Below, piece after piece: positions 46,051 through 53,596 of a stretch of 64,000 bases of DNA; the stretch's first letter is position 1; the number at the start of each line of letters is the position of its first letter. The position numbers and the translations under genes are program-made. The stretch covers positions 5,394,001-5,458,000 of the forward strand of contig OW818698.1 of the NCBI GenBank assembly GCA_942493375.1, written 5' to 3'. The notes below the pieces were generated by a model, which made no database searches, was not told the origin of the DNA, and saw only the letters and a program-made list of their open reading frames with translations. Source of the stretch: G942493375 sp942493375. GTDB lineage: Bacteria; Armatimonadota; UBA5829.

Positions 46051-46955
46051 TGACAGAGCCAACCACAATCGAAACACCACCACTGGTGACAGATGAGATT
46101 ATAAACAGCGGACGGTTCGCTGGTATGATTAGTCGATTCAATAAGCACTTTGCAGAAAATAGGATTCCCTATCTACTGCTATTGTTGTTCATTCTATTCA
46201 TAATAGTTGCTCTGGCGCCGCGTATCTTTATAAGCATATATCCCGGTGAACTTGGTGTGCTTTACTCTCGTTTTCGGGGAGGAACAGTGACTGACCGGGT
46301 ATATGGTGAGGGATTTCATATCATCGCTCCCTGGGATGTGCTGACAAAGTATAACGTAAGAGTTCATCAGGAACCCATGAAAATCACTGTGCTTTCAAAA
46401 GAAGCGCTTCCAATCACAATGAAAATCTCAATCAGGTATTATCCGGAGAAATCAATCGTTGGTTTCCTGCACACTGATGTAGGACCGGATTACAAGAACA
46501 AGATAGTTGTCCCGGAAGTTGTCTCTTTACTGCGTGCTACAGCCGGGCAGTATACCGTGGAGGAATTATTTACTTCTCCTCTACCATTCCAACAGGCGCT
46601 TAACAGGTGTCTTGAGCAGATTGCTCGTAAGTATATCGTGCTCGACGGAGTTGAGGTAATATCTGTTGAACTTCCTAAAAGTGTCAGGATCGCTATTGAA
46701 TCAAAGCTTGCTGAGCAACAGGCTGCTCAAGCATATGTTTATAAAATTGAGCGCGAGACTCTGGAAGCTAAACGGAAACAGATCGAAGCCAAAGGTATAC
46801 GCACATACAACGACACTATCAGTTCCATTAGCCCGAGCGTCCTTAAATGGAAAGGTATAGAAGCCACGCAGGAGCTTGCTAAATCGAAAAACGCCAAGGT
46901 TGTTGTGATTGGCAATGGTTCCAAAGGTATGCCGATCATCCTGGGTGGAGATTAG
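46050..46955 (+). CDS. SPFH/Band 7 (prohibitin-like) membrane protein
   Basis: A 301-residue membrane scaffold. One membrane helix at ~37-60 (IPYLLLLLFILFIIVALAP), then the SPFH domain (YPGELGVLYSRFRGGT, GEGFHIIAPWDVLTKYNVRV, MKISIRYYPE, GQYTVEELFT) and a charged coiled coil (LAEQQAAQAYVYKIERETLEAKRKQIEA). Members form oligomeric cages or rings and organise membrane proteases or transporters. Its ATG overlaps the exporter stop, so it is made with the exporter. An SPFH gene in a synthetase operon is unusual; a role as scaffold for the exporter or in self-protection is inference. Confidence 0.88.
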   Translation: MTEPTTIETPPLVTDEIINSGRFAGMISRFNKHFAENRIPYLLLLLFILFIIVALAPRIFISIYPGELGVLYSRFRGGTVTDRVYGEGFHIIAPWDVLTKYNVRVHQEPMKITVLSKEALPITMKISIRYYPEKSIVGFLHTDVGPDYKNKIVVPEVVSLLRATAGQYTVEELFTSPLPFQQALNRCLEQIARKYIVLDGVEVISVELPKSVRIAIESKLAEQQAAQAYVYKIERETLEAKRKQIEAKGIRTYNDTISSISPSVLKWKGIEATQELAKSKNAKVVVIGNGSKGMPIILGGD

Positions 46956-47009
46956 TCGCTCCTGGCTTCTATACAGTTATATTAATAAATCACAGAACGA
47001 GGTTAAATA

Positions 47010-47189
47010 ATGCCGAACCTTACTATTACAATTATTTATGTCGCACTGGCGATTCTTATAGGTGTTTGCGGTCGTGAACAGCGGTTTGGATTCTGGGGAT
47101 ATTTCTTTGTTACGCTGCTCTTAACTCCCATTATGGGACTCTTATTGCTAGTGGCGACGGGTGGAGGAACAACCAGAACCAAATCCTGA
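47010..47189 (+). CDS. Small two-helix membrane protein (59 residues)
   Basis: ATG 47010 to TGA 47189 with GAGG (46999-47002) seven bases before the start. Two hydrophobic segments, LTITIIYVALAILIGVCG and GYFFVTLLLTPIMGLLLLVA, are joined by a REQRFGFWG turn and followed by a polar tail GGGTTRTKS. The GFWGYF..LLLTPIMGL pattern resembles widespread small membrane proteins of unknown role. Tight spacing (54 bases after SPFH, 18 before the binding protein) places it in the operon, perhaps as a small subunit of the SPFH or exporter complex. Confidence 0.7.
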   Translation: MPNLTITIIYVALAILIGVCGREQRFGFWGYFFVTLLLTPIMGLLLLVATGGGTTRTKS

Positions 47190-47207
47190 TTCTCTGGTTA
47201 TTACACA

Positions 47208-48452
47208 ATGCGTATATTTAAGCACCCAATTACAATAGCTCTGATAGTTGTCCTGGCTTGTCTGGGTCTCCTGAAGATAAATACCAATGCAATAGTCGAT
47301 AAGTCACGAAATAATTACTACGCACATTCCAGTGAATCGGTGATGACAATCGGACTAGTGTGGCCGGAATCCTCTATGGAAGTAGAGCAACAATATACAT
47401 TTGCAGCAGGAGCCCAATATGCTGTGGATGATTTTGAAAGATCAGGCCAGATGAAGGGCTTATGTAAAGGCATTCGTCTGAAAATGATCGATGAAGGGCA
47501 CCCTCAGGAAGATGATCTGGATTCGTCACTTAAATCTGTGTTGAATGACCCGACTCTTGCAGCGTTACTGGGTTTTGTTTCTTCAGTTGATGCACATAGA
47601 GCGGCGATAGCTTCATCAAACCGTAGTGTTTTTGTAATCACACCTATGGCAACGTGGCCGGCACTTACCAAACATGGATTCGAGAACCTGATTCGGTTGA
47701 CTCCGGATGATTCAGACTTCGCGCGCCTATTGGGAAAATTCGTGAAATCGAGGGGATATAAGAATGTCGGTATCATATATTCTATGCTACCTCACGGCAA
47801 CTCAGTTAGCCCATTAATCGTCGAAGAACTTGCTAAGCAAAAAGTTCAGGTTACGTTTGTGCATGCATATGCTCCGAACATGCAACCAACCTATCCTGAT
47901 GTGCTTGATATCATAGGACCATTGCTAAAACGTAATGGAGATATCGATGCTCTGTTTATGATAGATGATCTGAGTGCAAGTCCTGCTATGCTGATTTACC
48001 TGCGTAAAGCAGGAGTGAACATACCAATATTGGCATCGGATTCATTGGATTTTCCCGAGATATGGAAAACAGCTGGTAGAGCTGCAGAAGGCATTTGTTT
48101 TGTCAGCACCCGATCTTCTTATGCAGATAATTCCCCTGTTTCGAAGTTATATAAAAGAGTTGTAGATGTCGCGGACAGAAAACTTATTACCATAGATAAG
48201 TTTGCACATTATGGCTTTCTTAGTGGGTATGAGACGATGAATCTATATCTGTCTGCAGTAAAAGAATCCGGTTCGTTTTATCCAAAACAATTGGGGATTG
48301 TGTTACGAAACAAAACTTGGGATACCCTGCAGGGCAAAATAGAGTTTACCGCAGACGGTGATGCTGTGGGGCGGAATATATACATCAATGAGATAGTCAG
48401 AGGTCATCCGGAGATAGTCATGTCTGAGACGGCCCATAAAGAGGAAAAGTGA
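47208..48452 (+). CDS. LivJ-like periplasmic binding protein (type 1 fold), membrane-anchored
   Basis: A 414-residue ligand-binding protein of the branched-chain amino acid/amide type. An N-terminal hydrophobic anchor or uncleaved signal (PITIALIVVLACLGLLKI) leads to two alternating alpha/beta lobes: TIGLVWPES, GAQYAVDDF, LGFVSSVDAHRAAIASS, YKNVGIIYSML, IDALFMIDDLSASPAMLIYLRK, IPILASDSLD. No permease or ATPase of the Liv type is adjacent, so it probably senses or captures a ligand rather than feeding an importer. It ends 3 bases before the phosphopantetheinyl transferase gene. Confidence 0.82.
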   Translation: MRIFKHPITIALIVVLACLGLLKINTNAIVDKSRNNYYAHSSESVMTIGLVWPESSMEVEQQYTFAAGAQYAVDDFERSGQMKGLCKGIRLKMIDEGHPQEDDLDSSLKSVLNDPTLAALLGFVSSVDAHRAAIASSNRSVFVITPMATWPALTKHGFENLIRLTPDDSDFARLLGKFVKSRGYKNVGIIYSMLPHGNSVSPLIVEELAKQKVQVTFVHAYAPNMQPTYPDVLDIIGPLLKRNGDIDALFMIDDLSASPAMLIYLRKAGVNIPILASDSLDFPEIWKTAGRAAEGICFVSTRSSYADNSPVSKLYKRVVDVADRKLITIDKFAHYGFLSGYETMNLYLSAVKESGSFYPKQLGIVLRNKTWDTLQGKIEFTADGDAVGRNIYINEIVRGHPEIVMSETAHKEEK

Positions 48453-48455
48453 CGG

Positions 48456-49088
48456 ATGTGGCTCGAGACAAGACAGATTATGGGCAACATAGTGTACGTC
48501 GCCCGCATAGACTCTATCCCTGCAGACCTATTATCAGACAAGTTTCTGACCCGGCTACCATTGTTGGAGCAAACGCGGATATCTCGTTTACATCGTATTG
48601 TAGATAGAAAGCGCTCGCTTCTGGGATTACGTTTGCTGGAAGAAGCAATAAAAGATAACAATATCTCTTGGAATTGGGACATGTTCAGACGTGATTCTGC
48701 CGGTAGACCTTGTACAGGAAATGAATACCCAGGACCAGGTTATGATTTCAATATTTCGCATTCAGGGGATATAGTCGTCTGTGCAATTGGTTCAGGGCGT
48801 CTGGGTATAGATATTGAGAAGGTGACACAGGTAGACCTTAACGATTTCTATTGTGTTATGCCTGAATCTGCGCTCAGGACTGTCCTTGCTGCCTCTAATA
48901 TTGAGGGTGAGTTTTTCCGTTTGTGGACACGCATAGAGAGTGTGATAAAAGCCGATGGGTGTGGATTTGCGGCTGAACTGGATACCATTCGTTTCAATGC
49001 GAAGACTGCAACCCTTGGCATAAAACACTGGAACTACCACGATCTAGACATTATGCCCGGCTACGCTTGTTGCCTGGCCTATTCATAA
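48456..49088 (+). CDS. Sfp-type 4'-phosphopantetheinyl transferase
   Basis: Activates the synthetase's four carrier domains by transferring phosphopantetheine from CoA to their serines. Seen: RSLLGLRLLEEA N-terminal helix, FNISHSGDIVVCAIGSGRLGIDIEKV with the Mg-binding Asp/Glu, and FFRLWTRIESVIKADGCG. In the last motif the usual WTxKEa lysine is Ile here (WTRIES), while the metal-ligand Glu and downstream Lys remain. The C-terminus after ~170 is short. Start ATG 48456, only 3 bases after the upstream stop. Confidence 0.88.
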   Translation: MWLETRQIMGNIVYVARIDSIPADLLSDKFLTRLPLLEQTRISRLHRIVDRKRSLLGLRLLEEAIKDNNISWNWDMFRRDSAGRPCTGNEYPGPGYDFNISHSGDIVVCAIGSGRLGIDIEKVTQVDLNDFYCVMPESALRTVLAASNIEGEFFRLWTRIESVIKADGCGFAAELDTIRFNAKTATLGIKHWNYHDLDIMPGYACCLAYS

Positions 49089-49111
49089 AAAGTCCCATAT
49101 GGAGATAACTG

Positions 49112-49831
49112 ATGCCTGATTCAACAACAATTATTGCACTACCGCATGCAGGGGGTGCTGCATTCAACTACCATATGTTTCGCAAAGAAATGCCACTTGA
49201 CACAAATCTGGTTGCAGTAGATCTTCCAGGACACGGATCCCGTATTGGTGAACCGCTGCTGACATCAATACCTGATATGGCCCGAGACGTTATTGAGCGC
49301 CACAAATCCCATATGCAGGATAATTACATATTATTTGGTCACAGTATGGGTGCAATGCTAGGATATGAAATATGCTGTCAGATAGCCTCCAGCGGTAGAG
49401 AAATGCCGGATATGTTAGTCGCATCCGGACGCCAAAGCCCGGTAGTCAGAGAAACTGAGCGATACACTGAGTTACCACGGGAAGATTTCATAAAGATGAT
49501 AACATCGCTTGGAGGTGTACCGACTGAACTTATTGAGCATCCGGAGCTTTTCAGTCTGTTTGAGTCCATCCTTTACGCAGACTTCAAAGCCATTGAGACG
49601 TATGACCCATCCCTGGAAACCAAACTGAAACTGCCAATCACAGTAATAGCAGGAAGAGATGATGAGATCCTGACGTCTCGCCTTGAACTTTGGTCCGATG
49701 TCACTACAGCCGAAATAGAAATACACCTGTTCCCCGGTGGACATTTCTACTTATATGACAACCTCCAGGAAGTCGCCAGTCTGCTGCTAAACCGTGTTCC
49801 GAGCACAGTATCTATCCCAGTAGCTGCCTAA
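49112..49831 (+). CDS. Type II thioesterase (GrsT-like) of the peptide synthetase
   Basis: A 239-residue alpha/beta hydrolase. LPHAGGAAFNYHMF forms the start of the fold, LPGHGSR follows, FGHSMGAMLGYE has the nucleophile Ser at ~78, and GGHFYL near residue 210 carries the catalytic His; Asp in GRDDEI fits the triad. Such enzymes unload misprimed carriers. Because the synthetase has no built-in release domain, this protein could instead release the finished peptide. GGAGAT precedes ATG 49112. It is the last gene of the operon; an 8-bp hairpin in repeat F6 follows at 49848-49869. Confidence 0.9.
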   Translation: MPDSTTIIALPHAGGAAFNYHMFRKEMPLDTNLVAVDLPGHGSRIGEPLLTSIPDMARDVIERHKSHMQDNYILFGHSMGAMLGYEICCQIASSGREMPDMLVASGRQSPVVRETERYTELPREDFIKMITSLGGVPTELIEHPELFSLFESILYADFKAIETYDPSLETKLKLPITVIAGRDDEILTSRLELWSDVTTAEIEIHLFPGGHFYLYDNLQEVASLLLNRVPSTVSIPVAA

Positions 49832-49843
49832 CGGATAATAATT

Positions 49844-49870
49844 GTAGGGGCGACCCTCCGCGGTCGCCCG
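49844..49870. repeat. Dispersed repeat F6, terminator-like hairpin
   Basis: GTAGGGGCGACCCTCCGCGG followed by TCGCCCG; GGGCGACC pairs with GGTCGCCC over 8 bp. It closes the exporter-thioesterase operon. A copy with one substitution lies at 58720-58746. Confidence 0.7.
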
Positions 49871-49875
49871 GCAAA

Positions 49876-51066
49876 TCACTTACCCCGGGCCGCACTTATT
49901 AACTCATTCCCCATCATCAACAGGTCAAATACAGCATTTTCGTTATTGCAACTTAACGCAATGCATACGCCCTTTTGTTGAGAATATATGAACATCGAAG
50001 AGTACCCCGGGAAGACTCCGTCCTTTGTAGCTAACCATGCGCCATCTCCGACTTTCACCCATTCAATCCCCCATTTGCTAAGCCGTTTTATCTTTATCCC
50101 GCCAAGTTCCATGGCCTGTGACTTTGCAAGAGCCTCTTCTACAGTTGGTGGCTGGTTGATCATCTGGTATGTAGATGATTTCAGAAGGCTGCCATTCCGA
50201 AATACTTTGTCGAATAATACGAAACTCTTCGGTGACGAGATCATATTTCCCGAAGCATGTGGAGCTTCCACACTTGAAAATACGGCGTTGCACAATTTGT
50301 CTGGGTCTACTCTGTAACCAGTCACCCGGTTCATAATAACTTCAGAATCACTGCCCGTCCGCGTATCGGTCATTCCAAGGGGTTTGATAATTCGCTGCTG
50401 AATGAATTGTTCAAAACTCATTTTGGATATCTTCTCAACAATCAGCCCTAGCATGACATAACCTGTATTGCTGTATCTATACGCTGTCCCAGGAGGGAAA
50501 TCCAACGGGAATGCAGCTGTCATATTCAACAATTCATCCTCGGTATATGCTTTTGCCATGTTGGTATTAAAAGCCGGGATCATGACAAAGTCCTTCAGAC
50601 CTGATGTATGATTTATCAACTGATCTACGCTGATCTCACCGGAACGTGGATAGTCTGGAAACCATTTCGATATCCTGTCATCCAGCGACAGCTTTCCCTC
50701 ATCGGCTAGAATGTATATTGATATTGAGGTGAATAGCTTGGTGATCGATCCCACCGGAAGTGCCATTTCATTCTTCAAGCGCACATTCAAAGCAACATCC
50801 GCAAGACCAGCACCATAGACCTTCGGTTTGCGGCTATTCTCAGCCATTAATGCTATGCTGACGCCTGGTGTCCTGGTTTCTGTGAGGAAACGTTTAAGAC
50901 GCTGCACTACAGGATCTGAACCAGCAGTTGCAGGCATACTCAACGCAAAAGCAACCAGCAGGACCATTGACATCGTTTGCGTGAGCCTCGCCATCAATTG
51001 GTTTTTATGTAGATAGTGAACAACTGTATTCAATGTTAAAACGTCCTTGATCAAGTTATTAGCCAA
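49876..51066 (-). CDS. Serine hydrolase, class C beta-lactamase/esterase family
   Basis: A secreted penicillin-recognising-fold hydrolase (DD-peptidase, esterase or peptidase). Motifs: VGSITKLF (SxxK, ~residue 107), YRYSNTGYVMLG (YxN, ~195) and HASGN (HxG, ~270). A hydrophobic segment MSMVLLVAFALSMPATAG at ~32-50 is the likely signal peptide. The frame starts at TTG 51066, which has AGGTG at 7 bases, but ATG 50994 would put the signal peptide at the N-terminus; the start is unsettled. It converges on the thioesterase gene and may be unrelated to the peptide locus, though a role in peptide maturation cannot be excluded. Confidence 0.8.
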   Translation of the reverse strand: MANNLIKDVLTLNTVVHYLHKNQLMARLTQTMSMVLLVAFALSMPATAGSDPVVQRLKRFLTETRTPGVSIALMAENSRKPKVYGAGLADVALNVRLKNEMALPVGSITKLFTSISIYILADEGKLSLDDRISKWFPDYPRSGEISVDQLINHTSGLKDFVMIPAFNTNMAKAYTEDELLNMTAAFPLDFPPGTAYRYSNTGYVMLGLIVEKISKMSFEQFIQQRIIKPLGMTDTRTGSDSEVIMNRVTGYRVDPDKLCNAVFSSVEAPHASGNMISSPKSFVLFDKVFRNGSLLKSSTYQMINQPPTVEEALAKSQAMELGGIKIKRLSKWGIEWVKVGDGAWLATKDGVFPGYSSMFIYSQQKGVCIALSCNNENAVFDLLMMGNELISAARGK

Positions 51067-51442
51067 TTGAGTTCACCTGGACAATGGCCAGTATACCGCG
51101 TGAACATCAGTCTATACAGTGTGCGACGGTTATACCAACACAAGCCTAAAAGTAAATGCAATCTACCATATATGTCATTCCAGACATGACAGGGAATTCG
51201 GATGGAAAGCCTTGCAATTATTAAGTAGTCTTTCTTCAACAAATGTGTAATTTGATAACTTCTAATCTCCCATACATCGAACTCCTCTATTAAGTGTTAA
51301 TGCCTTTGCTAAGCTTTAGTTGCGCCGGTTTCAGTTCTGTCTGCATGTCCTATAAGTCCCGTTCCATACCTCAATCAATCGAAATAGACACACGCAATAA
51401 TATCATATATGTTAACAAAAACCTGATAAGTTATGGGTGTAG
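51067..51442. other. Gene-free region between divergent genes
   Basis: AT-rich. It contains a GTCCTATAAGTCCC string (near 51345) like the TCCTATAAGTC string near 3150. No ORF above ~60 codons looks real and no RNA gene was recognised. Confidence 0.4.
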
Positions 51443-51472
51443 TTGTATTGACAGGCAAATAGTTACTATAAT
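51443..51472 (+). promoter_or_regulatory. Candidate promoter of the STN-domain protein
   Basis: TTGTAT at 51443-51448, 18-base spacer, TATAAT at 51467-51472. An overlapping TTGACA (51448-51453) is too close to this -10 to be its partner. The gene start is 50 bases further. Confidence 0.4.
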
Positions 51473-51521
51473 AAACCTGCATCGGCTGTTGTAGTTCAAT
51501 TATTCTGCCAAGAGGATACAT

Positions 51522-53270
51522 ATGAAACATTTAATGCTCGCAGTCGCAGTTCTCATACCATTATGTTCATTCACCTATGCTGGTGATACACCCAATCCCG
51601 ACTCCCGCCTCTCTAAAAAGCTCACATACTACAGCGGATATGTAAGGTTGTCCGATGCAGTGGATGGAATCAGCAAACAGACCGGAGTAACCATATACTC
51701 CGGACTCAGCAGCAAAGATTGGCAGGTCCGGGATATGCCGGTTGTTGTCTGCGCCAATGACATCGAACTTGGTAAGATTCTGAATGCAATTGCTGAGTCC
51801 TACTATTTATCACTCTCTGATACCGAAGTTGGCGGGAAAAAGGTCTACAGACTCTTCAGAAACAAAGAGCGGCAAATGGTGTTGGATAACTATGCTAGAG
51901 CACGGGATAATGCTTCCGAGAAATATAGTAAAGCTAAAACAGAAGTCCTTCTCTGGATAGGTTCTGTATCCGACAAGGAGTCTGAGTATGTATACAAGGA
52001 GATATTAAGCAGCAATGTCTCCTTAGGTAGTCATTACGGAAAGGGCTCTGAGTATGAACGGATGGCATTTGATGAGACCCGGATGTATGGGAAGATACTC
52101 TCGTCATTAAGTGAATCGGATCTTGCGCGGTTGTATAGCGGTGAGAAAGTTACATTATGTGCAAGTCAAGGTGGAAGTATAGGTAAGTTACTCAGGGAAT
52201 ACACCCAGCTCAGGTATGAGCTGGAAACTGCTTTCAGAAAGTCGCATTCCAAGGAGCAATGGTCTGATGTGTCTGAGCCTGATTGTGATGAAGCAAAAAT
52301 GACATTCTCTATAATGCCGGGGTTTAGTAGTATTAACTCCAGTATTATAGCTGGTCAATTCACGGCAGGGGGGCATGGTGGCGATTTAACCTCATTTGAA
52401 ATGGCATCATCAAAAGCCGGATCTTTTTTACCCAAACAACAGGAGGATCCACCCACAGCGCTAAGGCTGCTTAATCAGATAAAAGACAACAGCGAACTGG
52501 AGACGTTGGGAACATTCGAATTCAAAAAACCTCAGAAAGATCAGATCCTGCTGGCTGACGCGTTAGAAGAGGTTTCAAAGGCTTCAGGATACAGCATTCT
52601 GTCAGATGATTACTACGATCATATGACTCCGTCGCCAATAACCTATGAAGGTCTATTTGCTGGTAGGAAGTCTCTAGTTGATGTAAAAAAGACTATATAT
52701 AGCTACCTGTTCAACTGGCGTGTATACACAGATGCAAAACTTATCAGCCTACAAGATACTTCCTGGGTAATGGAATATTCATCACTCATTCCGAGAGTGC
52801 TGTTTGAAAAGTGGATTGCTAAGTCAACTGGACAGGGTTTGGAACTTAACGATCTACTTGATATAAGAAGACTTACAGATCAACAAAAAAGATGGATCTA
52901 TACTACTGCGGACTTAAAACCCTGTAGTGGTCAGAGCAGCATCAATTACCAAAGCTTTACACTGGACAGTCTGGCAAAGCTATCCTCATTGCAGCTAAAC
53001 ACTGCCATGAGAGATGGAATACCACTTGCTTCTCTGGATACATTTGGGTTTATTAAACTATTCAACTCCATGGAAGAAACAGATAAGCCTAAAGACGAAA
53101 TATCAGACATGGTCTTAACCCTGGAGCGCACCCAGCAGCCTTCCGGCAAGCACACATACACTGTACGTATCACTGGAGAAAACACCAGAATCGATCTTCC
53201 GACATATACTGATTTCCCGATATACTCACCAGCCAGAGAAAAGGAACTCACCTCTGCTCAGAAGCAATAG
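51522..53270 (+). CDS. Secreted protein with a secretin/TonB short N-terminal (STN)-like domain
   Basis: 582 residues, function unknown. Signal peptide (LMLAVAVLIPLCSFTYA). Residues ~35-115 follow the STN pattern: two-helix/three-strand unit with VRLSDAVDGISKQTGVTIY, MPVVVCANDIELGKILNAIAESYYLSL and KVYRLFRNK. A second similar unit appears at ~345-430 (KPQKDQILLADALEEVSKASGYSIL, SLVDVKKTIYSYLFNWRVY). No secretin pore or TonB receptor barrel follows. AGAGG sits six bases before ATG 51522. Likely a periplasmic or surface protein with two such units. Confidence 0.6.
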   Translation: MKHLMLAVAVLIPLCSFTYAGDTPNPDSRLSKKLTYYSGYVRLSDAVDGISKQTGVTIYSGLSSKDWQVRDMPVVVCANDIELGKILNAIAESYYLSLSDTEVGGKKVYRLFRNKERQMVLDNYARARDNASEKYSKAKTEVLLWIGSVSDKESEYVYKEILSSNVSLGSHYGKGSEYERMAFDETRMYGKILSSLSESDLARLYSGEKVTLCASQGGSIGKLLREYTQLRYELETAFRKSHSKEQWSDVSEPDCDEAKMTFSIMPGFSSINSSIIAGQFTAGGHGGDLTSFEMASSKAGSFLPKQQEDPPTALRLLNQIKDNSELETLGTFEFKKPQKDQILLADALEEVSKASGYSILSDDYYDHMTPSPITYEGLFAGRKSLVDVKKTIYSYLFNWRVYTDAKLISLQDTSWVMEYSSLIPRVLFEKWIAKSTGQGLELNDLLDIRRLTDQQKRWIYTTADLKPCSGQSSINYQSFTLDSLAKLSSLQLNTAMRDGIPLASLDTFGFIKLFNSMEETDKPKDEISDMVLTLERTQQPSGKHTYTVRITGENTRIDLPTYTDFPIYSPAREKELTSAQKQ

Positions 53271-53344
53271 CATCGAAATAGTTCAGTGTTAATGTGAAAT
53301 ATAGTAAATTTCCGTTCGTCCTACTCTAATATTGTCAAGTCCTT

Positions 53345-53596
53345 TTTTTATATATTTTGTAGAAAAAGGATACTGATATGGTATCAGATCGGGTCAGGCT
53401 GCAGCCAGGCGTAATACAGTGTTCCTTGCCAGACTGTGTCTGACCGGTTTGAAGTTGCCATTATTACGCCACGATATCCTGCTGCACTCTTCCCTGCGAT
53501 AACCCTACTTACTCGATGGTCTCCCAAGGGAGCCATAACCTTCCTTAATTGATCGTCACGGAAGAGGACTGGAGCGATAAAAGCTGAGTTAGAAGA
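53345..53596 (-). ncRNA. Candidate bridge/seek RNA in the 3' non-coding end of the IS110-family element
   Basis: No ORF, but dense secondary structure downstream of the transposase: GGCGTAATA (53408-53416) pairs with TATTACGCC (53462-53470), enclosing hairpin CAGAC-TGT-GTCTG (53430-53442); CTGATA-TGG-TATCAG (53373-53387) and GGTCTCCC/GGGAGCC (53518-53534) flank it. IS110-family transposases use an element-encoded RNA with internal loops that pair with donor and target; in the IS1111 subgroup it lies after the transposase gene. I could not place the guide bases by eye. Confidence 0.5.

Noticed and set aside
49112..49831. Thioesterase considered as the dedicated release enzyme
   Set aside because: Sequence and size fit type II editing thioesterases; a release role is possible because the synthetase lacks a TE, but the sequence alone cannot show it, so it is annotated as type II.
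53558..53563. ACGGAA in the IS110 non-coding end (TTCCGT on the other strand) as a target guide match to the left flank
   Set aside because: A six-base match is expected by chance in ~250 bases, and no complementary match to the right flank with the right polarity was found.
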